Assembly (NCBI GenBank): GCA_017937705.1
Contig: JAGBDC010000004.1
Coordinates: 1-63,435, forward strand
Direction of reading: 5' to 3'
From: Alphaproteobacteria bacterium
GTDB lineage: Bacteria > Pseudomonadota > Alphaproteobacteria > RF32 > CAG-239
Length of the DNA stretch: 63,435 nucleotides
Numbering within the stretch: the stretch's first letter is position 1; every line of letters begins with the position of its first letter. The notes under the pieces were generated by a model, which saw nothing but the letters and a program-made list of their open reading frames with translations, was not told the origin of the DNA and ran no database searches. Shown here one piece after another: positions 42,350 through 50,967 of the stretch. A program made the translations under genes and the position numbers.

Positions 42350-42541
42350 TTAATAATCCTCTTGCATATCACAAGATGAGTCTTTAAGAAGCTCATTGAT
42401 AATATCAAGACGCGGTTTATCTGTGATTTCCTGTGAAAGGATGCGAGCCTTTTCTAAACGCAGCTCATGGCGAGAATAAGTCAGGTACTCTTCACGAATA
42501 GCTTCTAATTCTTCGCATTCTTCGTAATTGAATTTTGACAT
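42350..42541 (-). CDS. Small acidic helical protein, hypothetical
   Basis: The 63-residue protein is charged and helical (NYEECEELEAIREEYLTYSR, HELRLEKARILSQE). It has a Cys near each end (EECEE, SSCDM). No family recognised. It has its own strong terminator and promoter-like sequence in an AT-rich leader without a Shine-Dalgarno site. These are the marks of the small monocistronic genes elsewhere in the window and the main reason to call it real. Confidence 0.6.
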   Translation of the reverse strand: MSKFNYEECEELEAIREEYLTYSRHELRLEKARILSQEITDKPRLDIINELLKDSSCDMQEDY

Positions 42542-42638
42542 AATATATATTGTTAAGAATTGTTAAATTGTATATATGCTAACATACTTATTATATAAAA
42601 GTCTAGACAAAAAATGTAAAAATAAGATTGGAATAAAT

Positions 42639-43757
42639 ATGATAAAAAAAATATTGTTAACATCCTGTATATTAAGCATATTATCCGCTAATGCATATTC
42701 CGGAGAGTGGCACTTTGAAGCTTTTGGTAAAGCGAAAACGCTTTATGGTTATAGCGATTTGGATTCCGATTCGTCTCGTAGCGATTCGCACAATCATTTA
42801 CCGACACGTATATCAGCAAGTTTAATAGCTCAATATCATTTTGCGGAGGATTATCAATTAGGAGCCTATATAGATTTATCTTATGGCATTGATCAACAAA
42901 TAAAAGACTATAACCACGGAAATTGGGGAGAAGAAGTTTATGGTATATTTGATTCTCCTTACGGAAAACTTATTTTCGGTCAGAGCTATAATGCAGCTTA
43001 TCAATTAGGGGTAAGTGCTCCGGATATAGGTGTTTTAGGCGTGAATCAAAGTGATGTTGTAAATTTTGTTGCCAATCCTAATTGGCAAAGAAATAGCTTA
43101 GGAACAGGTTATCGAACACTAAATTCTACAGATATAAATACAGATGGAACCGCTCCGAAAATTACGTATATCTCTCCGGAATTTAATGATGGTACAATGT
43201 TTGGTTTTTCTTATGTGCCAAATACTTATAGCCGAGACGGGCTGGTAAATCGTCATGCTTCATATAAATATAAGTCAGGTTATATTGCATCTGTTTATCA
43301 TTCCGGAGAATTGGCGGATTTGAGTTTGTCAGGTTCATTAGGGGTAGCATATTTTGATGATAATGATACAGAGATTTCTGCCGGATTTAATGTTTATCGT
43401 AAAGGTTGGACATTAGGTGGAGGTGTTCGTCGTACTTGGGTAAATCATTATGATGAGAGTATAAATAAGCCGACGAGAGATGCTATAGAATACTTTGACG
43501 GTTATAGAGATGCGTGGGCGTATAATGTAGGTTTAAGCTATGAAATAGGACCATTGAAAACGGCATTGACTTATTTTTATTCTAAAGCCGACGGACAAGA
43601 TTATGAAGATGAAATAATTCAATTATCCGGTTTATATCAATATAATCGTTATATCGATTTTTATACGGCTGTTGCTCATGCCAGGTTTGAAGGACAAACT
43701 TCAAATGACAGCAACAAAGGATATGCGTATATTGCCGGTGTCGGTGTAAAATTTTAG
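42639..43757 (+). CDS. Gram-negative porin
   Basis: The 372-residue outer-membrane beta-barrel protein starts at ATG 42639 with signal peptide ILSILSANAYSGEWH. Alternating-residue strands run throughout. It has the porin-like motif FDSPYGKLIFGQSYNA (compare G.l..Gr in porins) and ends in the C-terminal phenylalanine (VGVKF) needed for Bam recognition. It would form a channel for small solutes, with specificity unknown. The frame is open from 42576, but the extra residues precede the signal peptide. The next gene, a regulator, starts nine bases downstream. Confidence 0.88.
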   Translation: MIKKILLTSCILSILSANAYSGEWHFEAFGKAKTLYGYSDLDSDSSRSDSHNHLPTRISASLIAQYHFAEDYQLGAYIDLSYGIDQQIKDYNHGNWGEEVYGIFDSPYGKLIFGQSYNAAYQLGVSAPDIGVLGVNQSDVVNFVANPNWQRNSLGTGYRTLNSTDINTDGTAPKITYISPEFNDGTMFGFSYVPNTYSRDGLVNRHASYKYKSGYIASVYHSGELADLSLSGSLGVAYFDDNDTEISAGFNVYRKGWTLGGGVRRTWVNHYDESINKPTRDAIEYFDGYRDAWAYNVGLSYEIGPLKTALTYFYSKADGQDYEDEIIQLSGLYQYNRYIDFYTAVAHARFEGQTSNDSNKGYAYIAGVGVKF

Positions 43758-43766
43758 GAGATAAAA

Positions 43767-44387
43767 ATGGCTAATATATTATTTGTTTCCAAGTCGGACA
43801 ATTTTGCTCATGATATTGAAGAACAATTAAAATTATATACAGAAGGTTTTTCAATTTTTGATGAGTGGAACGAAGATATAATTTTTGATATGGCAGTTGT
43901 TGATGATGATATCGATTCGGTTAAAGAGCTGCAAAAAAGGATTCGTAAAAGTCCCATAATATTTTTAGGTAATACGGATGATGATTTAGGCGATTCCGTA
44001 ACCGTAATATCAAAACCTTTTCGTCTTGAATATTTTTTAGATATGGTTTTATCTTGCAGTAATTTATTTGCACACAGTAGCGATGGACAACTAATGTTTG
44101 ATAAATATATTTTGGATAGCGGTAAAAAAGAATTATATAACACGTCAAGCAATAGCCATACCAAATTAACCGAAAGAGAAGTTTCTATAATCAAATATTT
44201 GTATAAGGCTCATGAAAAAGTTGTATCTAAAAATGAACTTTTATCCGAAGTTTGGGGATATAATCCTGAAGCTACGACTCATACGGTAGAAACACATATT
44301 TATCGTCTTCGCCAAAAAATTGAAGAAGAAAATCCGGACGATAATATAATTATTACTGAAGATAATGGTTACAGATTAAATTTCTAA
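43767..44387 (+). CDS. OmpR-type winged-helix regulator with a degenerate receiver
   Basis: The 206-residue protein has an N-terminal receiver-like domain (~1-95) and a C-terminal winged helix (~125-206: TEREVSIIKYLYKAHEKVVS, then THTVETHIYRLRQKIEEE). In the receiver, D46 (AVVDDDID) and K83 (ISKPF) stand where the phosphoacceptor and lysine belong. The acidic pair after strand 1 is lost (ILFVSKSDN) and no Pro follows D46. It may act without phosphorylation. It follows the porin gene by nine bases with GGAGATAAAA as ribosome site. No kinase is nearby. Its 3' end overlaps xthA by 12 bases. Confidence 0.85.
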   Translation: MANILFVSKSDNFAHDIEEQLKLYTEGFSIFDEWNEDIIFDMAVVDDDIDSVKELQKRIRKSPIIFLGNTDDDLGDSVTVISKPFRLEYFLDMVLSCSNLFAHSSDGQLMFDKYILDSGKKELYNTSSNSHTKLTEREVSIIKYLYKAHEKVVSKNELLSEVWGYNPEATTHTVETHIYRLRQKIEEENPDDNIIITEDNGYRLNF

Positions 44388-45164
44388 TTCGGCAATTATC
44401 GGAACATGATCGGAAGGACGTTCCTGTAAGCGGAAACTTTTGAGTATTTTTACTTTATTTATTTTTGGAGCAATATCCGGGCTACACCAAATATGATCGA
44501 GTCTTCGCCCTTTGTTATTGGTTTGCCAATTAGGGTTGCGATAACTCCACCACGAATATACTTTTTCCGGTTCGGGATATATGTTACGCACAATATCAAT
44601 AAAATTACCGCAATCAAACCAGTTATTTATTTTTTCGATTTCAATGGGGGTATGTGAGATAATCTTTAGCATTGCCTTATGATTCCAAACATCATTATCA
44701 AGAGGAGCGACGTTAAAATCTCCGCAAATAATGCGTTTTTTATTTTGTGTTTTGCTAAAAAAATCTTTCATTTCATCAATGAAATTAAGCTTATGAACAA
44801 AAGACGGATTATTATTTATATCAGGAACATCACCACCTGCCGGAACATATATATTGTGTAATTCAATACCATTATTCAATTCAACACTAATGTGTCTGGC
44901 ATCATTTTTTTCGACACGAGTATATTTTTGTTCGTTTGAAAAAGGATTTTTAGATAAAATTGCTACACCGTTATATCCCGGCATACTGTATAGCGCAATA
45001 TTATCGAATCCCAGTTTTTTTATTTCATTAAAAGGAAAATCAATTTCTTTGGCTTTTACTTCTTGCAAACATATAATATCAGGATTTTCACTACTGATAA
45101 GTTCCGCCAAAAGGTTTAGCCGAATCCGAATTGAGTTTACGTTCCAAGTCGCAAGTTTGAACAT
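44376..45164 (-). CDS. xthA: Exodeoxyribonuclease III
   Basis: The 262-residue AP endonuclease/3' exonuclease acts in base excision repair. Motifs are LATWNVNSIRIRL at the start, ICLQEVKA with the metal-binding Glu, YSMPGYNGVAILSK, IICGDFNVAPLDND, and RPSDHVPIIAE with the catalytic His at the end. Length is standard. Its start overlaps the lolA stop by one base, and lolA-xthA adjacency is common in alphaproteobacteria. Confidence 0.95.
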   Translation of the reverse strand: MFKLATWNVNSIRIRLNLLAELISSENPDIICLQEVKAKEIDFPFNEIKKLGFDNIALYSMPGYNGVAILSKNPFSNEQKYTRVEKNDARHISVELNNGIELHNIYVPAGGDVPDINNNPSFVHKLNFIDEMKDFFSKTQNKKRIICGDFNVAPLDNDVWNHKAMLKIISHTPIEIEKINNWFDCGNFIDIVRNIYPEPEKVYSWWSYRNPNWQTNNKGRRLDHIWCSPDIAPKINKVKILKSFRLQERPSDHVPIIAELEI

Positions 45165-45778
45165 TAGCGTCCTTTTTTCTTGTTTAACGGATTCGTTTTT
45201 TTACGGAATTGAAACAGTGATTGATCTAACTCGTTATCGGTTTGAATGCCATATAAAGAAACAGATATTTCCACGCTTTGAGGATCAACAATTTTCCATT
45301 GTTTCAATTCAAACGGAGAATTTCCGAAAGTTAAGGTTATCGGTCCCATATCTCCTTTTTCTTTATAGTCAAGACCGATAATTGTTGTGCCGCCATCTTT
45401 ATAAAAAGAATCGACCTTAATATTTTTGCCGTCAATTTTTATATCGTTTCCCAAAATTAACGATGCCGGAATATCTTCATAATCAATGTTGCTGATTTGA
45501 TCTAAGTCCTTATCGTTATACACAATATAATCTCCGTTACCCACAATTAATACATTGGTCGGAGCATCATATTCCATTCTTATTTTATTAGGCTTTTCTA
45601 TATATATGGTTCCTTCAGCAACATTTCCGTTACTTGCATTTTGAACAAATCTTGCCTGTAATGTTTTAACCGAGTTAAGATAGTTTTCGATTCTTTCCAG
45701 GTCGTTAGCTGTTTGGGCTAATGCCACAGATGTTCCCAGTAAAGTAAAAACCGTACAAGTTGCAATAAATTTATTCAT
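45164..45778 (-). CDS. lolA: Outer-membrane lipoprotein carrier LolA
   Basis: The 204-residue periplasmic protein ferries lipoproteins from LolCDE to the outer membrane. The signal peptide is MNKFIATCTVFTLLGTSVALA. After it come LNSVKTLQARFVQNASNGN, EGTIYIEKPNKIRMEYDAP and YNDKDLDQISNID, the usual LolA beginning. I use the ATG at 45778; in-frame ATGs at 45784 and 45793 would only lengthen the signal peptide. It is coupled to xthA by a one-base overlap. Confidence 0.92.
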   Translation of the reverse strand: MNKFIATCTVFTLLGTSVALAQTANDLERIENYLNSVKTLQARFVQNASNGNVAEGTIYIEKPNKIRMEYDAPTNVLIVGNGDYIVYNDKDLDQISNIDYEDIPASLILGNDIKIDGKNIKVDSFYKDGGTTIIGLDYKEKGDMGPITLTFGNSPFELKQWKIVDPQSVEISVSLYGIQTDNELDQSLFQFRKKTNPLNKKKGR

Positions 45779-46133
45779 TATCATATTTCCCATATTTATT
45801 TTGTGACTTTTGCTAATATAATCAATTTTATGCGGTAATACAACAATTAAACTTTTTTAGAGCTGTTTTTATGGATAAAATAATTCTTTTAGAATCAATG
45901 AGTTAGATTTAACTATTTGATTTTACATAAATAAAAAATAGTCCACAGCATAATCTGTAATTAAAAAAATTTTTTTTGTCGTTTTTATAATAGGGTAGGT
46001 GATTTAAAGCATTTTTGTTTTCAAATTTTAGGAAATGGGTATTGCTGAAAAGTGTAGTTTATAGCACTATAGACGAAGATTATTTTTCTTGCCGATTCAA
46101 AGCCGAAAGATAGAAGTTTAAAAAGCTGTGAAT
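45779..46133. other. Gene-free stretch upstream of nrdD
   Basis: This very AT-rich stretch has no convincing reading frame. It has a short inverted repeat TATAGCACTATA (46060-46071) whose arms resemble half NrdR sites. Nothing like a tRNA or known small RNA is visible. Confidence 0.5.
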
Positions 46134-46176
46134 ACTATATATAGTTTATTTACTTTTTTTTAATACTATATATAGT
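46134..46176 (+). promoter_or_regulatory. Two NrdR boxes
   Basis: ACTATATATAGT occurs perfectly at 46134-46145 and again at 46165-46176, 31 bases apart centre to centre, or about three helical turns. Tandem sites of this sequence and spacing are the operators of NrdR, the ATP/dATP-sensing repressor of ribonucleotide reductase genes. They lie 52 bases before nrdD, where they can cover the promoter. Confidence 0.9.
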
Positions 46177-46227
46177 ACACAAGAAAATAAATGAGCAACC
46201 ACTAAAATAGAAGGAAAAAAAGTTAAA

Positions 46228-48282
46228 ATGTCTAACCACGAATATGAAGCATCGAAGATAGCTAACAGCACAAAAATCTCCAATGTTACCAAAAGAGATG
46301 GTACATTAGCTCCATTCGATAGTGATAAAATTTTTAATGCTATTCGAAAAGCAGGAGAGTCTACCGGAGAATTTGGAGAACAAGAATGCTATCTTTTGAC
46401 CGGACAAGTTTTGAAAGTTTTAGAACACAAATTTACAGATTCTTTACCGACAATTGAATGTATACAAGATGTTGTTGAGCAAGTATTGATTTCAGCAAAC
46501 TATTTTGCTACTTCCAAAGCTTATATTTTGTATCGTGATCAACGTTCTCGTGCTCGTAGTGATAAAAAGGTTGTGGTTGATGTTGAAAGTTCTATCAATG
46601 AATATCTTAATAAATTGGATTGGCGTGTAAATGCCAATGCTAACCAAGGATATTCTAACGGTGGTCTTATTTTGAATGTTTCCGGTAAGGTTACGGCTAA
46701 CTATTGGTTAAGCCACGTTTATCCTGCTAATGTCGGAGAAGCTCACCGCAATGGCGATATTCATATTCATGACTTGGATATGTTAGCTGCTTATTGTGCC
46801 GGTTGGTCTTTGAAAAACTTGCTTCATGAAGGTTTTAACGGTGTTCCGGGCAAAGCTGAAGCCGGTCCTGCAAAACATCTTTCGGCAGCAATAGGTCAAA
46901 TGGTTAACTTTATGGGAACTTTGCAAAATGAATGGGCCGGAGCGCAAGCGTTTTCTTCCGTAGATACATATTTGGCTCCGTACATCAGAGCAGATAATTT
47001 GAATTATGAGCAAGTAGAACAATGTTTCCAAGAGCTTATTTATAACTTGAATGTTCCTTCTCGTTGGGGATCACAAACTCCGTTTACAAACTTTACTTTT
47101 GACTGGGTATGTCCGGAAGATTTGCGTGATAAGCACCCATTGATTGCAGGTGTTGAACAATCATTTACTTATGGCGAATTGCAAAAAGAAATGGATATGA
47201 TTAACAAGGCATATATTACCGTTATGATGAAGGGTGATATTAAAGGTCGTCCGTTTACTTTCCCGATTCCTACCTACAACATGACTCCTGATTTTCCGTG
47301 GGAAGATGAGAATACCGTTTTGTTATTTGAAATGACAGCAAAATATGGTTTGCCTTATTTTCAAAACTTTATCAATTCAGTATTAAAACCGGGACAAATT
47401 CGTTCTATGTGTTGCCGTTTGCAACTGGATTTGCGCGAATTGTTGGCTAAAGGTAACGGTTTATTCGGTTCTGCTGAACAAACAGGTTCAATCGGTGTGG
47501 TCACATTTAACTGTGCTCGTTTGGGATATGTATATAAAAATAACGAAGCAGGATTGTTTGCTCGTGTTGACGAATTGATGAACATTGCCCGCACATCATT
47601 AGAGTTAAAACGTAAAACAATCCAAGAGTTGATTGATAAAGGTTTATTCCCGTTCACCAAACGCTATTTGGGAACATTAAGAAATCACTTCTCTACCATT
47701 GGTGTTAACGGTATTAATGAAATGATTGCCAACTATACTGACGGAAAACACGATATCGGTGATGAATGGGGACGTGCATTTGCTGAAAAATTCTTGGATT
47801 ATATTCGTGCTCGTTTAGTGAAAATTCAAGAAGAAACCGGTCACATGTATAACCTCGAAGCAACTCCGGCCGAAAGTGCAACATACCGTTTTGCTCGTGA
47901 AGATAAAAAACGCTTTATCGGTATTATTCAAGCCGGAACAGAAGAGAATCCTTATTATACAAACTCTTCACAATTACCGGTTGACTATACGGACGATCCG
48001 TTTGAAGCTTTAGAATTGCAATCTAATTTGCAATCAAAATATACCGGAGGAACCGTTTTGCACCTCTATATGGGACAAAGCATATCTTCTCCGCAGGTTT
48101 GCCGTGACATTGTTCGTCGTGTGCTGACCAACTACAGATTACCGTACATTACAATTACTCCGACTTTCTCCGTTTGCCCGAAGCACGGTTATATTTCAGG
48201 AGAGCACAAATTCTGTCCGAAGTGTGATGAAGAGCTTTTGGCAGAAAAAAGAAAGGCTGCCGCTTCTGTAGAAGTTGCATAA
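46228..48282 (+). CDS. nrdD: Anaerobic ribonucleoside-triphosphate reductase, catalytic part without glycyl-radical site
   Basis: The 684-residue class III reductase makes dNTPs from NTPs under anaerobic conditions. An ATP-cone (~18-105, TKRDGTLAPFDSDKIFNAIR) precedes the ten-stranded barrel (HIHDLDMLAAYCAGWSL, SRWGSQTPFTNFTFDW, SMCCRLQLDLRELLAKG). The zinc site (CPKHGYISGEHKFCPKC) lies near residue 660. After it, normal NrdD proteins run on into the RVxGY glycyl-radical loop, but this one stops at EELLAEKRKAAASVEVA. The loop is on the next gene. Two NrdR boxes lie upstream and GAAGGAAAAAAAG serves as ribosome site. Confidence 0.95.
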   Translation: MSNHEYEASKIANSTKISNVTKRDGTLAPFDSDKIFNAIRKAGESTGEFGEQECYLLTGQVLKVLEHKFTDSLPTIECIQDVVEQVLISANYFATSKAYILYRDQRSRARSDKKVVVDVESSINEYLNKLDWRVNANANQGYSNGGLILNVSGKVTANYWLSHVYPANVGEAHRNGDIHIHDLDMLAAYCAGWSLKNLLHEGFNGVPGKAEAGPAKHLSAAIGQMVNFMGTLQNEWAGAQAFSSVDTYLAPYIRADNLNYEQVEQCFQELIYNLNVPSRWGSQTPFTNFTFDWVCPEDLRDKHPLIAGVEQSFTYGELQKEMDMINKAYITVMMKGDIKGRPFTFPIPTYNMTPDFPWEDENTVLLFEMTAKYGLPYFQNFINSVLKPGQIRSMCCRLQLDLRELLAKGNGLFGSAEQTGSIGVVTFNCARLGYVYKNNEAGLFARVDELMNIARTSLELKRKTIQELIDKGLFPFTKRYLGTLRNHFSTIGVNGINEMIANYTDGKHDIGDEWGRAFAEKFLDYIRARLVKIQEETGHMYNLEATPAESATYRFAREDKKRFIGIIQAGTEENPYYTNSSQLPVDYTDDPFEALELQSNLQSKYTGGTVLHLYMGQSISSPQVCRDIVRRVLTNYRLPYITITPTFSVCPKHGYISGEHKFCPKCDEELLAEKRKAAASVEVA

Positions 48283-48320
48283 CAAATGTTAATATGATAA
48301 AATAATTTATGGAGATAAAA

Positions 48321-48530
48321 ATGACAGTTGTAAATTTTGAAGATATTAAATTAAACGATTCTGAAAGACAGCCTTGTGAAGTTTGGACCAGAGTTATGGG
48401 CTATTTGCGTCCGGTTTCTGAGTTCAACAAAGGTAAAAAGTCAGAGTTTTATACACGTAAATATTTTGCAGAAAGCAAAGCCGTAATCGGTTGCGGATGT
48501 GAAAATATTTCAAGTATTGCTGCTGAATAA
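48321..48530 (+). CDS. Stand-alone glycyl-radical domain of anaerobic ribonucleotide reductase
   Basis: The 69-residue protein holds what is normally the C-terminal end of NrdD: CEVWTRVMGYLRPVSEFNKG, with the radical glycine at G27, then KKSEFYTRKYF. It ends with a CGC motif (VIGCGCENIS). It begins at ATG 48321 with its own GGAG ribosome site, 38 bases after the nrdD stop and in another frame. It is three bases from nrdG. The clean start, clean stop and preserved motif argue for a real split gene, not decay. It probably docks on NrdD in trans and is the substrate of NrdG. Confidence 0.9.
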   Translation: MTVVNFEDIKLNDSERQPCEVWTRVMGYLRPVSEFNKGKKSEFYTRKYFAESKAVIGCGCENISSIAAE

Positions 48531-48533
48531 TTT

Positions 48534-49247
48534 ATGATACAAGAAACGATTAGAGTCGGCGGTGTTGAAACATTCAGCACCGTCGATTTTCCTGAAAAGA
48601 TATGTGCAACGGTTTTTATGCAGGGATGCCCTTGGCGATGCCCGTTTTGTCATAATGCAATGTTGCAAGATATAAATACGGATAGCGGTTTTGTCTGGTC
48701 AAAATTTGTTGAATTTTTAAAAACCAGAACAAAATTGCTTGATGCTGTCGTTTTTAGCGGTGGTGAACCCTTAGTTCAAAACGGGCTTGAAACTGCAATA
48801 AAACAAGTTAAAGAACTTGGCTTTAAAATTGGTCTTCATACCGGCGGATATCGTCCCGAACATCTTGAAAAAATTATTCCGTTACTTGATTGGGTGGGCT
48901 TTGATATTAAGGCTCCGTTCGTTGATGATAAATATGAAAAAGCAATCGGAGTTTGTGTAAAAACGCAATTGCCTGCAGTATTAAAATCGCTGGACATTCT
49001 TCTTGCAAGCGGAATTGATTTTGAATGTCGTACAACTTGTGATCCGCGAATTTTGTCTATAAAAGATATCGAAAATATCGCCGTTTTTTTAGCAGACAAG
49101 GGTGTGAAAAAATACTTTTTACAAAAATATCGCCCGATTCCGTCAGATACGCAAACCAGTGATTCTGATTGTGAAAAATTCTTTGTAGATAAAGAGTTTT
49201 TATCGTCTCTGCAACAAAAATTCGAAGTGTTTGGTGTTCGTAAATAA
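48534..49247 (+). CDS. nrdG: Anaerobic ribonucleotide reductase activase (radical SAM)
   Basis: The 237-residue activase uses a [4Fe-4S] cluster and S-adenosylmethionine to place the radical on the glycine of the reductase. The cluster cysteines are C32, C36 and C39 (MQGCPWRCPFCHN). VVFSGGEPLVQNG is the SAM-binding GGE motif. The length fits the longer NrdG class. It starts three bases after the radical-domain gene, completing nrdD-radical domain-nrdG. Confidence 0.94.
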   Translation: MIQETIRVGGVETFSTVDFPEKICATVFMQGCPWRCPFCHNAMLQDINTDSGFVWSKFVEFLKTRTKLLDAVVFSGGEPLVQNGLETAIKQVKELGFKIGLHTGGYRPEHLEKIIPLLDWVGFDIKAPFVDDKYEKAIGVCVKTQLPAVLKSLDILLASGIDFECRTTCDPRILSIKDIENIAVFLADKGVKKYFLQKYRPIPSDTQTSDSDCEKFFVDKEFLSSLQQKFEVFGVRK

Positions 49248-49284
49248 TTTAATAAAAAATCCACATTTTTACTAAACAAAAAAC

Positions 49285-49313
49285 TAGACAAAACGGTTTT
49301 TGCGTGTTATTCT
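49285..49313 (+). promoter_or_regulatory. Promoter of the 49358 gene
   Basis: TAGACA (49285-49290) and TATTCT (49308-49313) are 17 bases apart, 45 bases before the ATG. Confidence 0.55.
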
Positions 49314-49357
49314 AAACGCAATATGAATAGTTGTACCCATTCAAACGGAGGCTTAAA

Positions 49358-50833
49358 ATGAGTGAGAAAAAATATACTGAAGAAGATATTGAAAGAGCAA
49401 AAGTATTTGTAGATTCATTGCTGGAAAAACCGGAATTTCAGGAAGAACTTAGAGTTGCTAAAGAATCTTTTAAGGATATGGTTGAGAAAAAAGATGGGAA
49501 AAACCACTTTGTAGAAGCTTTATCCGCTAGGAAAAAAATAAGTAATCATGTTTTGGATGAAATGAAAAAAACTGGCGATTTTGATATGTTTTTCGAAAAC
49601 AAAGATTCTATGTGGATGTCTGAATATGATGATATAGTAGGAGAGAGAATAGAAATTGAAGATTTAGAATATCATGCTTATAAGTACGGAAAACTTCCTG
49701 ATGGTTTTTTGGAAACAAAAGGGAATGTTAGTAGTGTAATGACTGCTGCTGAATATAAAGCTCTGCTTGCAGAAGCTAAAGAATTTAATCTACAACAAAA
49801 AGTTCAAGGTAAAATTAAAGACGGAGATTCTTTAAATCAAGAAAACCCGAAAACTGATGAAAATAATAAAAAATTAGCCGCAAATGAAATCGAATTAGTT
49901 GATGGTAAAGGTGACCAGCTCGTGGATGAAGACCAAGATTGGGTTCAGCGTTACGAAGCCATAATGAAGCAATATGCGGCTGACAATCAACAAGAGTGGG
50001 TTCGTGAAGAAAAAAATGAGGAAGGTCAGCCTTATGAGGGATTAAAAGGAAAAATCGGCGAAGCTGACTATCACTTTACTGCTCCTAATAGAGCACAATC
50101 TAATCTTGCCGGTATCGATGGTATAGTTGCACTTGCTCAAAAAGAAGGATTAAGCCTGGCATATAACAAAGAATGGAGTGATGAATTTAAGGCTGAAGTG
50201 ATGAAAGCTTGTGAAAAATATGGCGTTTCTATTGAAGGTATGCCGGAACAAGCTCAACAGCAAACAAAACAAGAAGAAGAGCCAACTCCTGCTCCGGTTG
50301 AAGAACAAAAAGAAGAACCGGCTCTTGATGATAACAAAGGACAAACCGAAGAAAAGAAGGCTGAGCCTAGTTATAAAGTAAATCCTAAAATTTCTACTGC
50401 AAAAATGGCTGATTATTCCAATAAAGTAAAGACACCTTTGGGAATCAAACAGTTGAAAACAGAGGTGGAAAAAGAAGAAAAATTATTGGCAGCAAGGGCA
50501 TATCAATCATCAGGGCAAGCTGTGGAGGATAAGGTTACAGCTGAAGTATTGATGAAAAAATATGCGATAGCTGTTAAGGAAGGAAATCAAGAAACAGCGG
50601 ATACTTGTGCATTGGCTCTGCAACGTTATGGTGTAGAGAATATTGTGAGAAATCCAAATGAAGAAAATGGTAAATACACCGTTGAAGCAGGAAAGCCATA
50701 TTCTGAACGTACTGACGAAGAAAAAGCCAAGATTAATGAAGCTTTGGATAAGAGTTTGCCGAAAAAACAAGAACAGTATAATCCGGAAGTATGGAATCAA
50801 CTTGCTCAAGCTAAGGCAAATAATACTAAGTAG
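49358..50833 (+). CDS. Large charged protein of unknown function, first of a paralogous pair
   Basis: The 491-residue protein starts at ATG 49358 after GGAGGCTTAAA. It has a helical N part, then a ~100-residue domain at ~195-300 (WVQRYEAIMKQYAADNQQEW ... IDGIVALAQKEGLSLAYNKE ... FKAEVMKACEKYGVSIEG). That domain recurs in the next gene and recalls the LPD7-type domain of mobile-element polyvalent proteins (Ala-rich helix, strand, helix, G-V/I strand). A Glu/Pro/Gln linker (~300-345) and a helical C part follow. There is no signal peptide or membrane segment. Family unknown; the LPD7 likeness is a guess from pattern. Confidence 0.78.
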   Translation: MSEKKYTEEDIERAKVFVDSLLEKPEFQEELRVAKESFKDMVEKKDGKNHFVEALSARKKISNHVLDEMKKTGDFDMFFENKDSMWMSEYDDIVGERIEIEDLEYHAYKYGKLPDGFLETKGNVSSVMTAAEYKALLAEAKEFNLQQKVQGKIKDGDSLNQENPKTDENNKKLAANEIELVDGKGDQLVDEDQDWVQRYEAIMKQYAADNQQEWVREEKNEEGQPYEGLKGKIGEADYHFTAPNRAQSNLAGIDGIVALAQKEGLSLAYNKEWSDEFKAEVMKACEKYGVSIEGMPEQAQQQTKQEEEPTPAPVEEQKEEPALDDNKGQTEEKKAEPSYKVNPKISTAKMADYSNKVKTPLGIKQLKTEVEKEEKLLAARAYQSSGQAVEDKVTAEVLMKKYAIAVKEGNQETADTCALALQRYGVENIVRNPNEENGKYTVEAGKPYSERTDEEKAKINEALDKSLPKKQEQYNPEVWNQLAQAKANNTK

Positions 50834-50887
50834 CTAAAACGTATCTCGTGTTGTTAATTATTAATATTTTGTAAAAAAAGTACAAAT

Positions 50888-50931
50888 TTGACAAAAAAGT
50901 GCTTGTCGCTATGATGTTTTTGTGTTATAGT
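50888..50931 (+). promoter_or_regulatory. Two overlapping promoters of the 50968 gene
   Basis: TTGACA (50888-50893) with TATGAT (50910-50915) at 16-base spacing, and TTGTCG (50903-50908) with TATAGT (50926-50931) at 17-base spacing, overlap just before the gene. Confidence 0.6.
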
Positions 50932-50967
50932 GCTTGCAAAATCAAGAATTAAACAGGAGACAAAACT

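Noticed and set aside
45779-46133. Small RNA (4.5S, 6S or tmRNA) in the long gap before nrdD
   Set aside because: No conserved core sequences or strong hairpins of these RNAs are visible.
48283-48320. nrdD split as a simple frameshift or programmed frameshift
   Set aside because: There is a clean stop, a 38-base spacer and an independent GGAG site and ATG; the downstream frame is offset and the N-terminal ~16 residues of the small protein are not a smooth continuation of NrdD.
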